Below the pieces are notes generated by a model. It worked only from the letters and a program-made list of their open reading frames with translations. It was not told the origin of the DNA and did no database searches. Positions 1-6,461 of a stretch of DNA of 64,000 bases are shown piece by piece. Positions within the stretch are counted from its first letter, which is position 1, and every line of letters starts with the position of its first letter. The position numbers were made by a program, and so were the translations under genes. The stretch is from Hominisplanchenecus murintestinalis (GTDB lineage: Bacteria > Bacillota > Clostridia > Lachnospirales > Lachnospiraceae): NCBI GenBank assembly GCA_004793585.1, contig SRZB01000008.1, forward strand, positions 1 to 64,000, given 5' to 3'.

Positions 1-37
1 ATTTTTCAAGGTACTATAGGAATAGGGGCAAATTTAT

Positions 38-658
38 TTATGGTTTTGACCCCAACATCATTTTATATTCTTCTTCCAGATTAGATTTAATTGTATTTTT
101 TTCTTTGTTCCAATCATTTTTCAAATGCTCTTTCTTTCTGATAATTTTTAAGATAGTGCCACAACAATTTTCTATTCTATTGATTGAATGTCTTTTCTCA
201 CTATCCGCCGAACAGACAGCCTTTAAACTTTGTTCATATGCTATTTGTTTTTCTTTAGCTTGTTCTGCCGCAACTATTCCAACAGCAGTTCCACCAACTT
301 TTGTTCCCACATATGCCGCTGAATAGGGGCTATGTGGCTTTTTTAATATAATTGGTGTATTCATTGCCGCTTTAGCATAGCCCTTTTGAAAATTCGATAA
401 ATCATCAAATAAATTTTTTAGTTTAGGATAGTCTGAATCCCCTTCAAATTCTTTCAAATACCAATTCTTTTTCCTTAACAATATCTCACATTCACCAAAA
501 GTATAAAGAATCCGATATTGTTCTTTGCTAATTTTCCTTTTTTTCGGTATTTTCAACCTAATAAATCCTACAATTAAGGCAAGCAACACAATACATACTG
601 TTAATATAAATACTGTCACTTTTTCATCTCCTTGATTTTGATATACTTTCTCTATCAT
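38..658 (-). CDS. hypothetical membrane-anchored protein of the integrated element
   Basis: 206-residue protein that I do not recognise. One hydrophobic segment at about residues 14-35 is followed by a basic KIPKKRK stretch, so it is probably anchored by a single N-terminal membrane helix with a cytoplasmic body. The body is rich in Lys and Glu and looks helical; a short Gly/Ala-rich hydrophobic stretch (GTAVGIVAAEQA) lies at about residues 121-132. It is divergent from the XRE regulator and lies on the element side of the integrase, so it is read as cargo of the mobile element. No strong Shine-Dalgarno site is visible before the ATG, so the start is uncertain. Confidence 0.6.
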   Translation of the reverse strand: MIEKVYQNQGDEKVTVFILTVCIVLLALIVGFIRLKIPKKRKISKEQYRILYTFGECEILLRKKNWYLKEFEGDSDYPKLKNLFDDLSNFQKGYAKAAMNTPIILKKPHSPYSAAYVGTKVGGTAVGIVAAEQAKEKQIAYEQSLKAVCSADSEKRHSINRIENCCGTILKIIRKKEHLKNDWNKEKNTIKSNLEEEYKMMLGSKP

Positions 659-663
659 ATTTT

Positions 664-678
664 AGAGTTTATAACTCT
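664..678. promoter_or_regulatory. palindrome between divergent genes, possible XRE operator
   Basis: AGAGTT-TAT-AACTCT, perfect 6-base arms, lies in the 74-base gap between the membrane-protein gene and the XRE gene. A site of this kind between a regulator and its divergent neighbour often serves as autoregulatory operator. That role is inferred from position only. Confidence 0.4.
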
Positions 679-732
679 ATTTGTCAATAGTTATACGCTT
701 TTCCCTTATACTATTTCAGAGGTGCATAAACC

Positions 733-957
733 ATGAAATATAATGAGAGAATACGGGAAATCAGAGAAGATAACTCCCTAACCCAACAAAAAATTGCTGA
801 CCTGCTGCACATAGAACAAAGGACATATGCAGACTATGAAAGCGGCAAGACAAGAATCCCTGTTGATAACCTCTTGATTCTTGCCCGATTCTACAATGTG
901 TCTATGGACTACATCACAGGCGCAAGCAATATCAAATCCGAATACCCAAAAGCATAG
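733..957 (+). CDS. XRE-family helix-turn-helix regulator
   Basis: 74-residue single-domain HTH_3 (Cro/C1 type) protein. Residues about 7-62 carry the classic pattern: RIREIREDNSLTQQKIADLL, then a recognition helix (IEQRTYADYESGKTRIP), then the closing helix LLILARFYNVSMDYITG. No dimerisation or peptidase domain follows, so it resembles small repressors of phages and integrative elements. GAGGTG sits 8 bases before the ATG. It probably controls element genes, perhaps through the palindrome just upstream. It ends at a strong terminator that begins inside its stop codon. Confidence 0.85.
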   Translation: MKYNERIREIREDNSLTQQKIADLLHIEQRTYADYESGKTRIPVDNLLILARFYNVSMDYITGASNIKSEYPKA

Positions 958-1000
958 GCAGCCGCATTTTTTATATCTATAATGCCGCTGCCTATTGTTT
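956..1000 (+). terminator. terminator of the XRE gene
   Basis: AGGCAGC-c-GCATT pairs with AATGC-c-GCTGCCT around an AT-rich loop and is followed by ATTGTTTTATT. The 5' arm starts inside the XRE stop codon. The same hairpin could also stop transcription from the convergent minus-strand gene. Confidence 0.7.
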
Positions 1001-1230
1001 TATTGCTTCTTTGCGTTTTCTGCTATGTATGAATCCATTCTATTGATTGCCGCCTTTAATTCCCCTTGTAAGGCTTTTAAATAGTATTTTGCACTGTTGG
1101 CAATCAATTTAGCTTCTGCCTGTTCTTTGCTTGTATATGCGGCTTCTGCTGCCCTTAAAAGGCATAACAAGGATTCTTGATTATATTCTACCTCTAAAAA
1201 ATCTCTCATAATTGAATACAGTTCTTCCAT
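1000..1230 (-). CDS. small hypothetical protein next to the integrase
   Basis: 76 residues, predicted all-helical and Ala/Glu/Lys-rich (LLRAAEAAYTSKEQAEAKL, then KALQGELKAAINRMDSYI). No family recognised and no membrane segment. It lies 43 bases downstream of the integrase on the same strand, so the two may be co-transcribed. It does not look like an excisionase, because no helix-turn-helix or winged-helix pattern is visible. AGGAAAAC precedes the ATG. Confidence 0.5.
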   Translation of the reverse strand: MEELYSIMRDFLEVEYNQESLLCLLRAAEAAYTSKEQAEAKLIANSAKYYLKALQGELKAAINRMDSYIAENAKKQ

Positions 1231-1273
1231 TTTGTTTTCCTCTCTTTCATGGATTTATTTTGACTGTATACAA

Positions 1274-2494
1274 TTACATCTTTTCCAGATTCTTCAACAA
1301 TTCATCAATCCCTTTTTCAGAGATAGCAATATAATATTTATGCGTTACATTACTGTTACTATGCCCCATTTGATTACACAACAAATATTCTGGTGTATTT
1401 AAAGCAGCTAAATTTGTTCCGTAGGTATGGCGCAAATAATGATATTTAAACATGATATTATGTTCGCCCTGTAAAGTTCTGGAATGATATTTCATGGAAT
1501 TAACGGTCTGTATCTTGCCATTAGGCAGCGAATTAACCAATTCAAGAGAAGAAATCATGTCCCCATTCAAATCTTGTATAAATGTCTGGTTCTGCTGCCT
1601 TTGTAAAGCTAATTCCTTTTTGTCCTGCTCCTGCTGCCGCTTTAGCTTTTTAAAGTAGTCCTTTAGTTTGCTGCACATATAGATTTTTCTCTTTGCGTTT
1701 CTGGTTTTCAGAGAAACTAACTTTATCAGTCCTTCTTGATACTGCATTTGTCTATCTATTGTGATAATGCCGCTTTTCAAATCTACATTAGACCACTTCA
1801 AACCATAACATTCATTGATACGCAAGCCGCAATATTTCCCCAACATATACGCTGTCTCTGCATTTGTACCGCTGAAATAACTGTCTAATTGCTCTATCTC
1901 CTTATCATCAAAAGAAACTATGTCTAAATCATCATCAATCTTTAATTTTGGCATATGTATTTTAGTATCTTTATTTACGCATAATTTGTTATAGGAATCT
2001 ACATCAATATAATTTCTGGAATACGCTTGTCCGAATATCAGATAGAACATTTTCAAAAAGGATTCTGTATAGGAATATGCTCTATTGTCTGTATAATACA
2101 ATTCTTCCAGATAATCTTGTATTTCCGCTACTGTTATTTCATCAATGTACCTTTTACCGAAACGGTCTTTAATGTGGTTATTCCACAAAGAATCCTGTTT
2201 CTTGATAGTTGCATAGGCTTTTCCGCTTCTTCCCTTTTCACAGTATTCTTGATACACTTCTGTTACTGTCTGTCTTGTAATCTGCCTTTGTGGCGGCAAC
2301 TGTATTTTGGCTTGTTCTTGTGCTAATGCTATGCTTCTTGCCTTTGCTGCCTGTTTTTGTGTTTTGTAGGGATTGCCTAATTCGTCCTTTACCCTCTTTT
2401 GTGCTTTCTTCTTTCCATTTACTGTAAGTACAAAGCGATAACCCCAATACCCATTGTCTAACTGATATACTCCTGCTGCCTGTTGTTCTGCCAT
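1274..2494 (-). CDS. int: tyrosine recombinase / integrase of an integrative element
   Basis: 406-residue site-specific recombinase that would catalyse integration and excision of the element. An N-terminal AP2-like arm-binding domain (about 1-65, NGYWGYRFVLTVNGKKKAQKR) precedes a SAM-like core-binding domain (about 75-170) and the catalytic domain (about 190-406). Catalytic residues visible are R225 (YCGLRINE), H352 and R355 (HYLRH), GH at 377-378 and a tyrosine at 387/388 (THKYY). Length and layout match Tn916-type and related conjugative-element integrases. AAGGAGG precedes the ATG. It is the last gene before the element end and reads inward, away from the junction. Confidence 0.93.
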   Translation of the reverse strand: MAEQQAAGVYQLDNGYWGYRFVLTVNGKKKAQKRVKDELGNPYKTQKQAAKARSIALAQEQAKIQLPPQRQITRQTVTEVYQEYCEKGRSGKAYATIKKQDSLWNNHIKDRFGKRYIDEITVAEIQDYLEELYYTDNRAYSYTESFLKMFYLIFGQAYSRNYIDVDSYNKLCVNKDTKIHMPKLKIDDDLDIVSFDDKEIEQLDSYFSGTNAETAYMLGKYCGLRINECYGLKWSNVDLKSGIITIDRQMQYQEGLIKLVSLKTRNAKRKIYMCSKLKDYFKKLKRQQEQDKKELALQRQQNQTFIQDLNGDMISSLELVNSLPNGKIQTVNSMKYHSRTLQGEHNIMFKYHYLRHTYGTNLAALNTPEYLLCNQMGHSNSNVTHKYYIAISEKGIDELLKNLEKM

Positions 2495-2513
2495 GATAAA
2501 ACCTCCTTAGAAA

Positions 2514-2586
2514 TTGTCCTTTTGTTGTCCTAACTTCTAAAGAGGTTGTTTATAGTTGTTGTTTGGATTGTCCTAAATGTTGTCCT
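2514..2586 (+). repeat. four direct TTGTCCT repeats, likely integrase arm-type sites
   Basis: TTGTCCT occurs at 2514-2520, 2525-2531, 2568-2574 and 2580-2586, i.e. two pairs whose members are 11 and 12 bases apart (about one helical turn). The repeats lie between the integrase start and the element end, where arm-type sites for the AP2-like domain are expected. A fifth copy at 2802-2808 lies beyond the rubrerythrin remnant and may be chance. Confidence 0.65.
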
Positions 2587-2592
2587 CCCCTC

Positions 2593-2621
2593 TTGACATA
2601 AACCCTTGTAAATACTACAAT
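2593..2621 (+). promoter_or_regulatory. consensus promoter at the element end, facing outward
   Basis: TTGACA (2593-2598), 17 bases, TACAAT (2616-2621). It reads rightward across the element end into the rubrerythrin remnant. In the excised circle it would read across the joined ends into the opposite end of the element. Confidence 0.6.
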
Positions 2622-2634
2622 AGTTATGTCTTAA

Positions 2635-2730
2635 CTGGTGCGAATCCATGACACCGTTCATGAGATGGCAAGGGATGAGGCAAGACATGGCAAGGCATTT
2701 GAGGGACTGTTAAAGAGGTACTTCGGCTAA
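2635..2730 (+). pseudogene. 3' remnant of a rubrerythrin gene split by the element
   Basis: The frame that ends at the TAA at 2728-2730 reads [20 protein letters not shown] and then EGLLKRYFG. This matches the C-terminal helix of the erythrin-like diiron domain in clostridial rubrerythrins, with the E-x-x-H ligand pattern (DEARHG). Only about 32 codons remain; the frame is closed upstream by TAA at 2632-2634. The rest of the gene is not in the window. The best reading is that the element inserted in this gene near codon 'RIHDTV'. A terminator follows at 2765. Confidence 0.8.
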
Positions 2731-2764
2731 TCAAATCGCCGGATTTTGAAGGATTTTTGAAATT

Positions 2765-2799
2765 AAGGGAATGAATCAGAAATGGTTTGTTCCCTTTTT
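2765..2799 (+). terminator. terminator of the rubrerythrin remnant
   Basis: AAGGGAA (2765-2771) pairs with TTCCCTT (2790-2796) and is followed by TTT. It lies 35 bases after the rubrerythrin stop, the original 3' end of that gene. Confidence 0.55.
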
Positions 2800-3000
2800 G
2801 ATTGTCCTTTATTATACTCCTATTCTCCCTCATAAATGCCCTGTTTTCAAGCCTTTTTCCACATTTCCAATTTTACATTTACATAAAAATAGTGTAATGT
2901 AATTATACCATAATTCGTTTGATAATACTACTTTTTTGTCTGACGTATGTCTCAGCAGTTCGGATGTGTAAGGCAAACATCAATGTCCTTTTCGAGATCA
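2800..3000. other. gene-free AT-rich stretch
   Basis: Chromosomal spacer between the rubrerythrin remnant and the lipoprotein operon. Open frames here lack ribosome binding sites and recognisable content. Apart from one TTGTCCT at 2802-2808 and the terminators at either side, nothing is seen. Confidence 0.4.
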
Positions 3001-3002
3001 TT

Positions 3003-3036
3003 AAAAATAGGAATCCACTATTCCTCAGTGGATTCC
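3003..3036 (-). terminator. terminator of the lipoprotein operon
   Basis: GGAATCCACT/AGTGGATTCC, 10-base perfect stem with a 7-base loop. Read on the minus strand it is followed by TATTTTTAAT. It lies 40 bases after the lipoprotein stop codon. Confidence 0.75.
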
Positions 3037-3075
3037 ATACAGACATGATGGCGATTTTCCTGCCATATCTATCTT

Positions 3076-4116
3076 CTATTTTACTTCCATTCCCAACCGC
3101 GTGCTTGATTCCACTTCAACCCCTGATTCAGGATCGTACTCTTTATAAATACTGGCTATTTTCAGCACTGTAATTTCATGCACTCCCTCTTCTTTAAAAG
3201 AAGCCTTCAGCGGGATTGTTATCTGTGTACCGGCAGACATATGAATAATTTTCTTCATCTCCCCATCCAGGGGCTTCTGCTCCCAATCTTCTAAAAGTAA
3301 CAGGGCAAAATCCATATCCTCTTCTTCTGCATTCCCCACTGTAAGATAGTAATCCATTTCTTCATTTTTCTTTAAAGATTTCCCGGTAAAAATCTTATTT
3401 ACCTCTTCTTTCTCTTCATGAAGCATGAAATCCGTAATATCTTCTGCTACTTCCCCCTGGACATCCACTGGTTGAAACTCTGGAATACTCTCATCATCTA
3501 CGTAAATCGTACAGCGCAAATAAACTGTATTAAAATCATACGTGTCTATACGTTCATCACTCGTCAGGTTTATATCTGAATCACAGACAATAAGGAAAAT
3601 AATATCATTCAAGCCTTTATGAAAAGACGAAAGCGTCACTGGTATCGGCAGCTTTTCGTTTTCTTTTATATACACATCGCATACACTTTGCCGCTTTCCA
3701 TCCACATCAAATTCAATCTGCTCGCAGTTATTGAACACGAGGAGCTTGAAGTCCAGATCTTCTCCCAGAAAATTTCCTATCTGTATAAAACGTTCAAATT
3801 CCTCTCCTGATTTCAAATGATAAACTCCTTCTGTCTCTACCAGACCATCCTTCCCCATAATCGAATGCCCTAACGAATTCCCTTCGCTGATAGGCTTCGC
3901 ATACTCAGATCGGTCTTCTCCCATCTTATTCTCAAACTCTGTATATTGCTTTTTAGGATAAGACAGTTTTGTAATTTCTTCTTTCCCATTCTCTATGCTG
4001 ATCGTCGCCGTTTCCGGATTCTCTTTCACAGTCTTTTCTTCTTGCCGCATATCACATCCAGATACACATAAAATAAGCAGACACATAACAATGGTTGTCC
4101 TGATTTTATATTTCAT
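3076..4116 (-). CDS. hypothetical lipoprotein
   Basis: 346 residues, function unknown. A basic start (MKYKIRTT) leads into a hydrophobic stretch ending in the lipobox LCVSGC, so the protein should be lipidated on that cysteine and held on the outer face of the membrane. The mature part is acidic and has two similar halves: each has a YHLKSGEEFERF or MDYYLTVGNAEEEDMDF motif followed by 'DFKLLVF' or 'DFALLLL', suggesting two beta-sandwich repeats. The start was set at the ATG at 4116 because AAGGAG lies 9 bases upstream; the longer frame would need a GTG without such a site. It is the second gene after the secreted protein at 4154-4657. Confidence 0.65.
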   Translation of the reverse strand: MKYKIRTTIVMCLLILCVSGCDMRQEEKTVKENPETATISIENGKEEITKLSYPKKQYTEFENKMGEDRSEYAKPISEGNSLGHSIMGKDGLVETEGVYHLKSGEEFERFIQIGNFLGEDLDFKLLVFNNCEQIEFDVDGKRQSVCDVYIKENEKLPIPVTLSSFHKGLNDIIFLIVCDSDINLTSDERIDTYDFNTVYLRCTIYVDDESIPEFQPVDVQGEVAEDITDFMLHEEKEEVNKIFTGKSLKKNEEMDYYLTVGNAEEEDMDFALLLLEDWEQKPLDGEMKKIIHMSAGTQITIPLKASFKEEGVHEITVLKIASIYKEYDPESGVEVESSTRLGMEVK

Positions 4117-4153
4117 GTCCAGTTTCTCCTTCCAGCCCACCTAAAGCTACTTC

Positions 4154-4657
4154 TCATTTCCCATTGGGGTATTTCACCATTCTATCTGTAACAGGCTCAT
4201 ATCCTTTATTTTTATATTGATGTCCACTCTTAAAGCACTTTACCTGGCTCAAAGGAACTTTTTCACTGACAAACTCAGAATGAGACGATGCACTTTTTTT
4301 CGTACTTTTTTTCGTCGTAGCCGTACCATTATATTGTACAATACTGGCTCTGGCATATATAGATGTTATTGCTTTAGGTTTTCCAGCATATGTAGCTGTA
4401 GAAGTTGCAGTTACACCAACTTCTGATGTTACTACAGGATACCATGTTATTTTCGAAGTATATAGCCATTGACTTGATGACGCCAACGGCACGGCCATAT
4501 TGCCAATTGGGACAGGTACACTTACCTTTTCAATTTCACATTTGGGGCTTCCTTTTATTAACCCATCATTTGCTAATGCTCGAAAAGACAAACCTCCAAA
4601 CATTAATGATAAAGCCACCGCCGTATACCCTATTTTCCTCAGTCTTCTTACTTTCAT
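4154..4657 (-). CDS. hypothetical secreted protein
   Basis: 167 residues, not recognised. A signal peptide is clear: KVRRLRK, then a hydrophobic core (TAVALSLMFGGL), then likely cleavage after SFRALA. The mature part is rich in Ser, Thr, Lys and aromatic residues (SSQWLYTSKITWYPVVTSEV; KKSTKKSASSHSEF) and looks like a small beta-rich extracellular protein. AGGAGG lies 10 bases before the ATG at 4657; a TTG three codons upstream is too close to that site. First gene of a two-gene operon with the lipoprotein 37 bases downstream, behind a consensus promoter. Confidence 0.6.
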   Translation of the reverse strand: MKVRRLRKIGYTAVALSLMFGGLSFRALANDGLIKGSPKCEIEKVSVPVPIGNMAVPLASSSQWLYTSKITWYPVVTSEVGVTATSTATYAGKPKAITSIYARASIVQYNGTATTKKSTKKSASSHSEFVSEKVPLSQVKCFKSGHQYKNKGYEPVTDRMVKYPNGK

Positions 4658-4713
4658 GATTATCAAACCTCCTACTATTTTTTGTATTATTCTGTTGTTT
4701 TTCCTTTTTTCGT

Positions 4714-4742
4714 ATTATATATTTGCTTTCATTATTTGTCAA
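4714..4742 (-). promoter_or_regulatory. consensus promoter of the secreted protein/lipoprotein operon
   Basis: On the minus strand: TTGACA (4742-4737), 17 bases, TATAAT (4719-4714). Both hexamers are perfect, so strong constitutive SigA-type transcription is expected. Start codon follows at 4657. Confidence 0.8.
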
Positions 4743-4770
4743 CATTAATTATTGTATAATTTAATTCCTG

Positions 4771-4804
4771 AAAAAAATGCAAACCTCTCGGTCTGCATTT
4801 TTAT
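4771..4804 (-). terminator. terminator after ksgA
   Basis: AAAATGCA-GA-CC-GAGA-GG-TT-TGCATTTTTTT on the minus strand, about 18 bases after the ksgA stop. The U-run is strong on both strands. Confidence 0.75.
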
Positions 4805-4822
4805 TTATATCATAATATGATG

Positions 4823-5683
4823 CTATCCGCAAATCTTATCCGCCAGCGCCGCGAACTGCTCCAGGGTAAGCGCCTCTCCCCTCACCCCCGGAGGCAGTCC
4901 CAGCGCAGCAATCGCTTCTGCAATCTGCTCTTTTGACGTTGAAATCTCCGGGGAATTGTTCAGCCCATTCTGCAGCGTCTTTCTTCGCTGGTTAAAAGAT
5001 GCCCGGATGATCCGGAACATCAGCGCTTCATCCTTCACGGATACTCGCGGTTCTTCATGCCGTATCAAACGTATAACTGCACTCCCTACATTTGGACGGG
5101 GCATAAAGCAGTTCGGAGGTACATTTGCCGCCAGATATGGTTCTGCATAATACTGAACTGCCAGGGAAAGCGCGCCATAGTCCTTTGTTCCCGGCTGTGC
5201 CTGCATCCGCAAAGCTACTTCCTTCTGCACCATCACCGTAATGCTTTCTATCGGCACATGGCTTTCAAACAACCCCATAATAATCGGCGTTGTAATATAA
5301 TAAGGAAGATTCGCCACCACCTTTATCGGCCTTCCCCCGTTCTGCTCGCGGACAAGTTTCCCGATATCCAGCTTCAGCACATCTGCATGGATGACGTCTG
5401 CATTCTCATATTCCTCCAATGTCTCTTCCAAAATAGGAAGCAGCGCCTTATCAATTTCTACTGCTACAACCTTTCCTGCACTCTCCGCAAGGTATTGGGT
5501 CATCGTACCGATTCCCGGCCCTACTTCTAACACAAAATCTTCTTTCGTAATTTCCGCCGCCGCTATGATTTTATCCAGCACATGGGCGTCTATCAAAAAA
5601 TTCTGTCCGAATTTTTTCTGAAAAACAAATTTGTATTTTTGGATGATTTCTATGGTTTTTCGGGGATTTGATAATTTCTCCAT
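4823..5683 (-). CDS. rsmA: 16S rRNA (adenine1518-N6/adenine1519-N6)-dimethyltransferase
   Basis: 286-residue KsgA/RsmA. It dimethylates two adjacent adenines in the 3' hairpin of 16S rRNA during late 30S assembly, using SAM. Motifs seen: FGQNFLIDAHVL at about 24-35 (rRNA adenine dimethylase N-terminus), SAM motif I EVGPGIGTMT at about 54, and the catalytic NLPYYITTP motif at about 126. Length is normal. It is the last gene of the metG-tatD-ksgA operon: its ATG lies 2 bases after the tatD stop, with GAGGTAGG as ribosome site. The same order occurs in many Firmicutes. Confidence 0.96.
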   Translation of the reverse strand: MEKLSNPRKTIEIIQKYKFVFQKKFGQNFLIDAHVLDKIIAAAEITKEDFVLEVGPGIGTMTQYLAESAGKVVAVEIDKALLPILEETLEEYENADVIHADVLKLDIGKLVREQNGGRPIKVVANLPYYITTPIIMGLFESHVPIESITVMVQKEVALRMQAQPGTKDYGALSLAVQYYAEPYLAANVPPNCFMPRPNVGSAVIRLIRHEEPRVSVKDEALMFRIIRASFNQRRKTLQNGLNNSPEISTSKEQIAEAIAALGLPPGVRGEALTLEQFAALADKICG

Positions 5684-5685
5684 TC

Positions 5686-6459
5686 CTACCTCTTTCCAAT
5701 CCTATACATTTCCACGGCATTTTCCCATGTCGCACGCTCCGCTTCTTCCCGTGACACGCCTTTCAAGGCGGCAATCGTATCTAACACATACGAGAGCAGG
5801 GACGACATATTTCGCTTTCCCCTAAAAGGAGCCGGAGCCAGATAAGGACAGTCTGTCTCTACCAGTATCCTGTCAAGAGGCGCGTATTCCACAACTTCTT
5901 TCAGTACCCTGGCATTTTTAAACGTAACGACTCCGCCTACTCCCAGATAATATCCCATATTCAGATAATCCCTGGCCATCTCCTTTGAACCGGAATAGCA
6001 ATGAATCACCCCGCCTGTGCTGCCTGCATGTTCCTGTTTGATGATATCAAACGTATCCTTTGCCGCTTCTCGGCTATGGATATTTACCGGAAGATTTACC
6101 TCTTTTGCCATAGAGAGCTGCCGTACAAACCATTCCTGCTGCATCTTCCGTGGATTCTTATCCCAGTAATAATCCAGGCCGATTTCGCCGACTGCTACGA
6201 TTTTTTCCCTGCCGCACAGTGTCCGCATCTCCTCAATCACTTCATCATTTAACTGATCCACATGGTCGGGATGAATACCCACAGCTCCATATACAAAAGG
6301 ATATTTTTCTGCCAGTGCAGCCGTGTCCCGGACGCCCCTGAGACTGGCTCCTACATTTACAACGGCTCCTACTCCCGCCTGATACAGCCCGGAAACCACC
6401 TCGTCCCTGTCTTCATCGAATGCCTTATCATCGTAATGGGCATGACTGTCAAAGATCAT
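5686..6459 (-). CDS. tatD: TatD-family metal-dependent deoxyribonuclease/hydrolase
   Basis: 257 residues of the TatD amidohydrolase-like TIM-barrel family, linked to 3'-5' exonuclease and DNA repair or quality-control roles. Metal ligands seen: DSHAHYDD at the N-terminus (HxH), GEIGLDYYW (Glu), HSREA, HCYSG and ETDCPYLAP. The start is set at MIFDSH (6459): GGAGG lies 10 bases upstream and within the metG end, so translation is coupled to metG. Middle gene of the T-box operon. The true substrate in this organism is not known. Confidence 0.92.
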   Translation of the reverse strand: MIFDSHAHYDDKAFDEDRDEVVSGLYQAGVGAVVNVGASLRGVRDTAALAEKYPFVYGAVGIHPDHVDQLNDEVIEEMRTLCGREKIVAVGEIGLDYYWDKNPRKMQQEWFVRQLSMAKEVNLPVNIHSREAAKDTFDIIKQEHAGSTGGVIHCYSGSKEMARDYLNMGYYLGVGGVVTFKNARVLKEVVEYAPLDRILVETDCPYLAPAPFRGKRNMSSLLSYVLDTIAALKGVSREEAERATWENAVEMYRIGKR

Positions 6460-6461
6460 AC

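Noticed and set aside
1000..1230. Excisionase for the integrase
   Set aside because: Small size and location fit, but the sequence has no HTH or winged-helix pattern and lacks the usual basic character.
2624..2833. Minus-strand 69-residue frame over the att region
   Set aside because: Antisense of the rubrerythrin remnant; no ribosome site.
2919..3173. Plus-strand 84-residue frame near the lipoprotein gene
   Set aside because: No ribosome binding site, overlaps the terminator and the end of the lipoprotein gene on the other strand.
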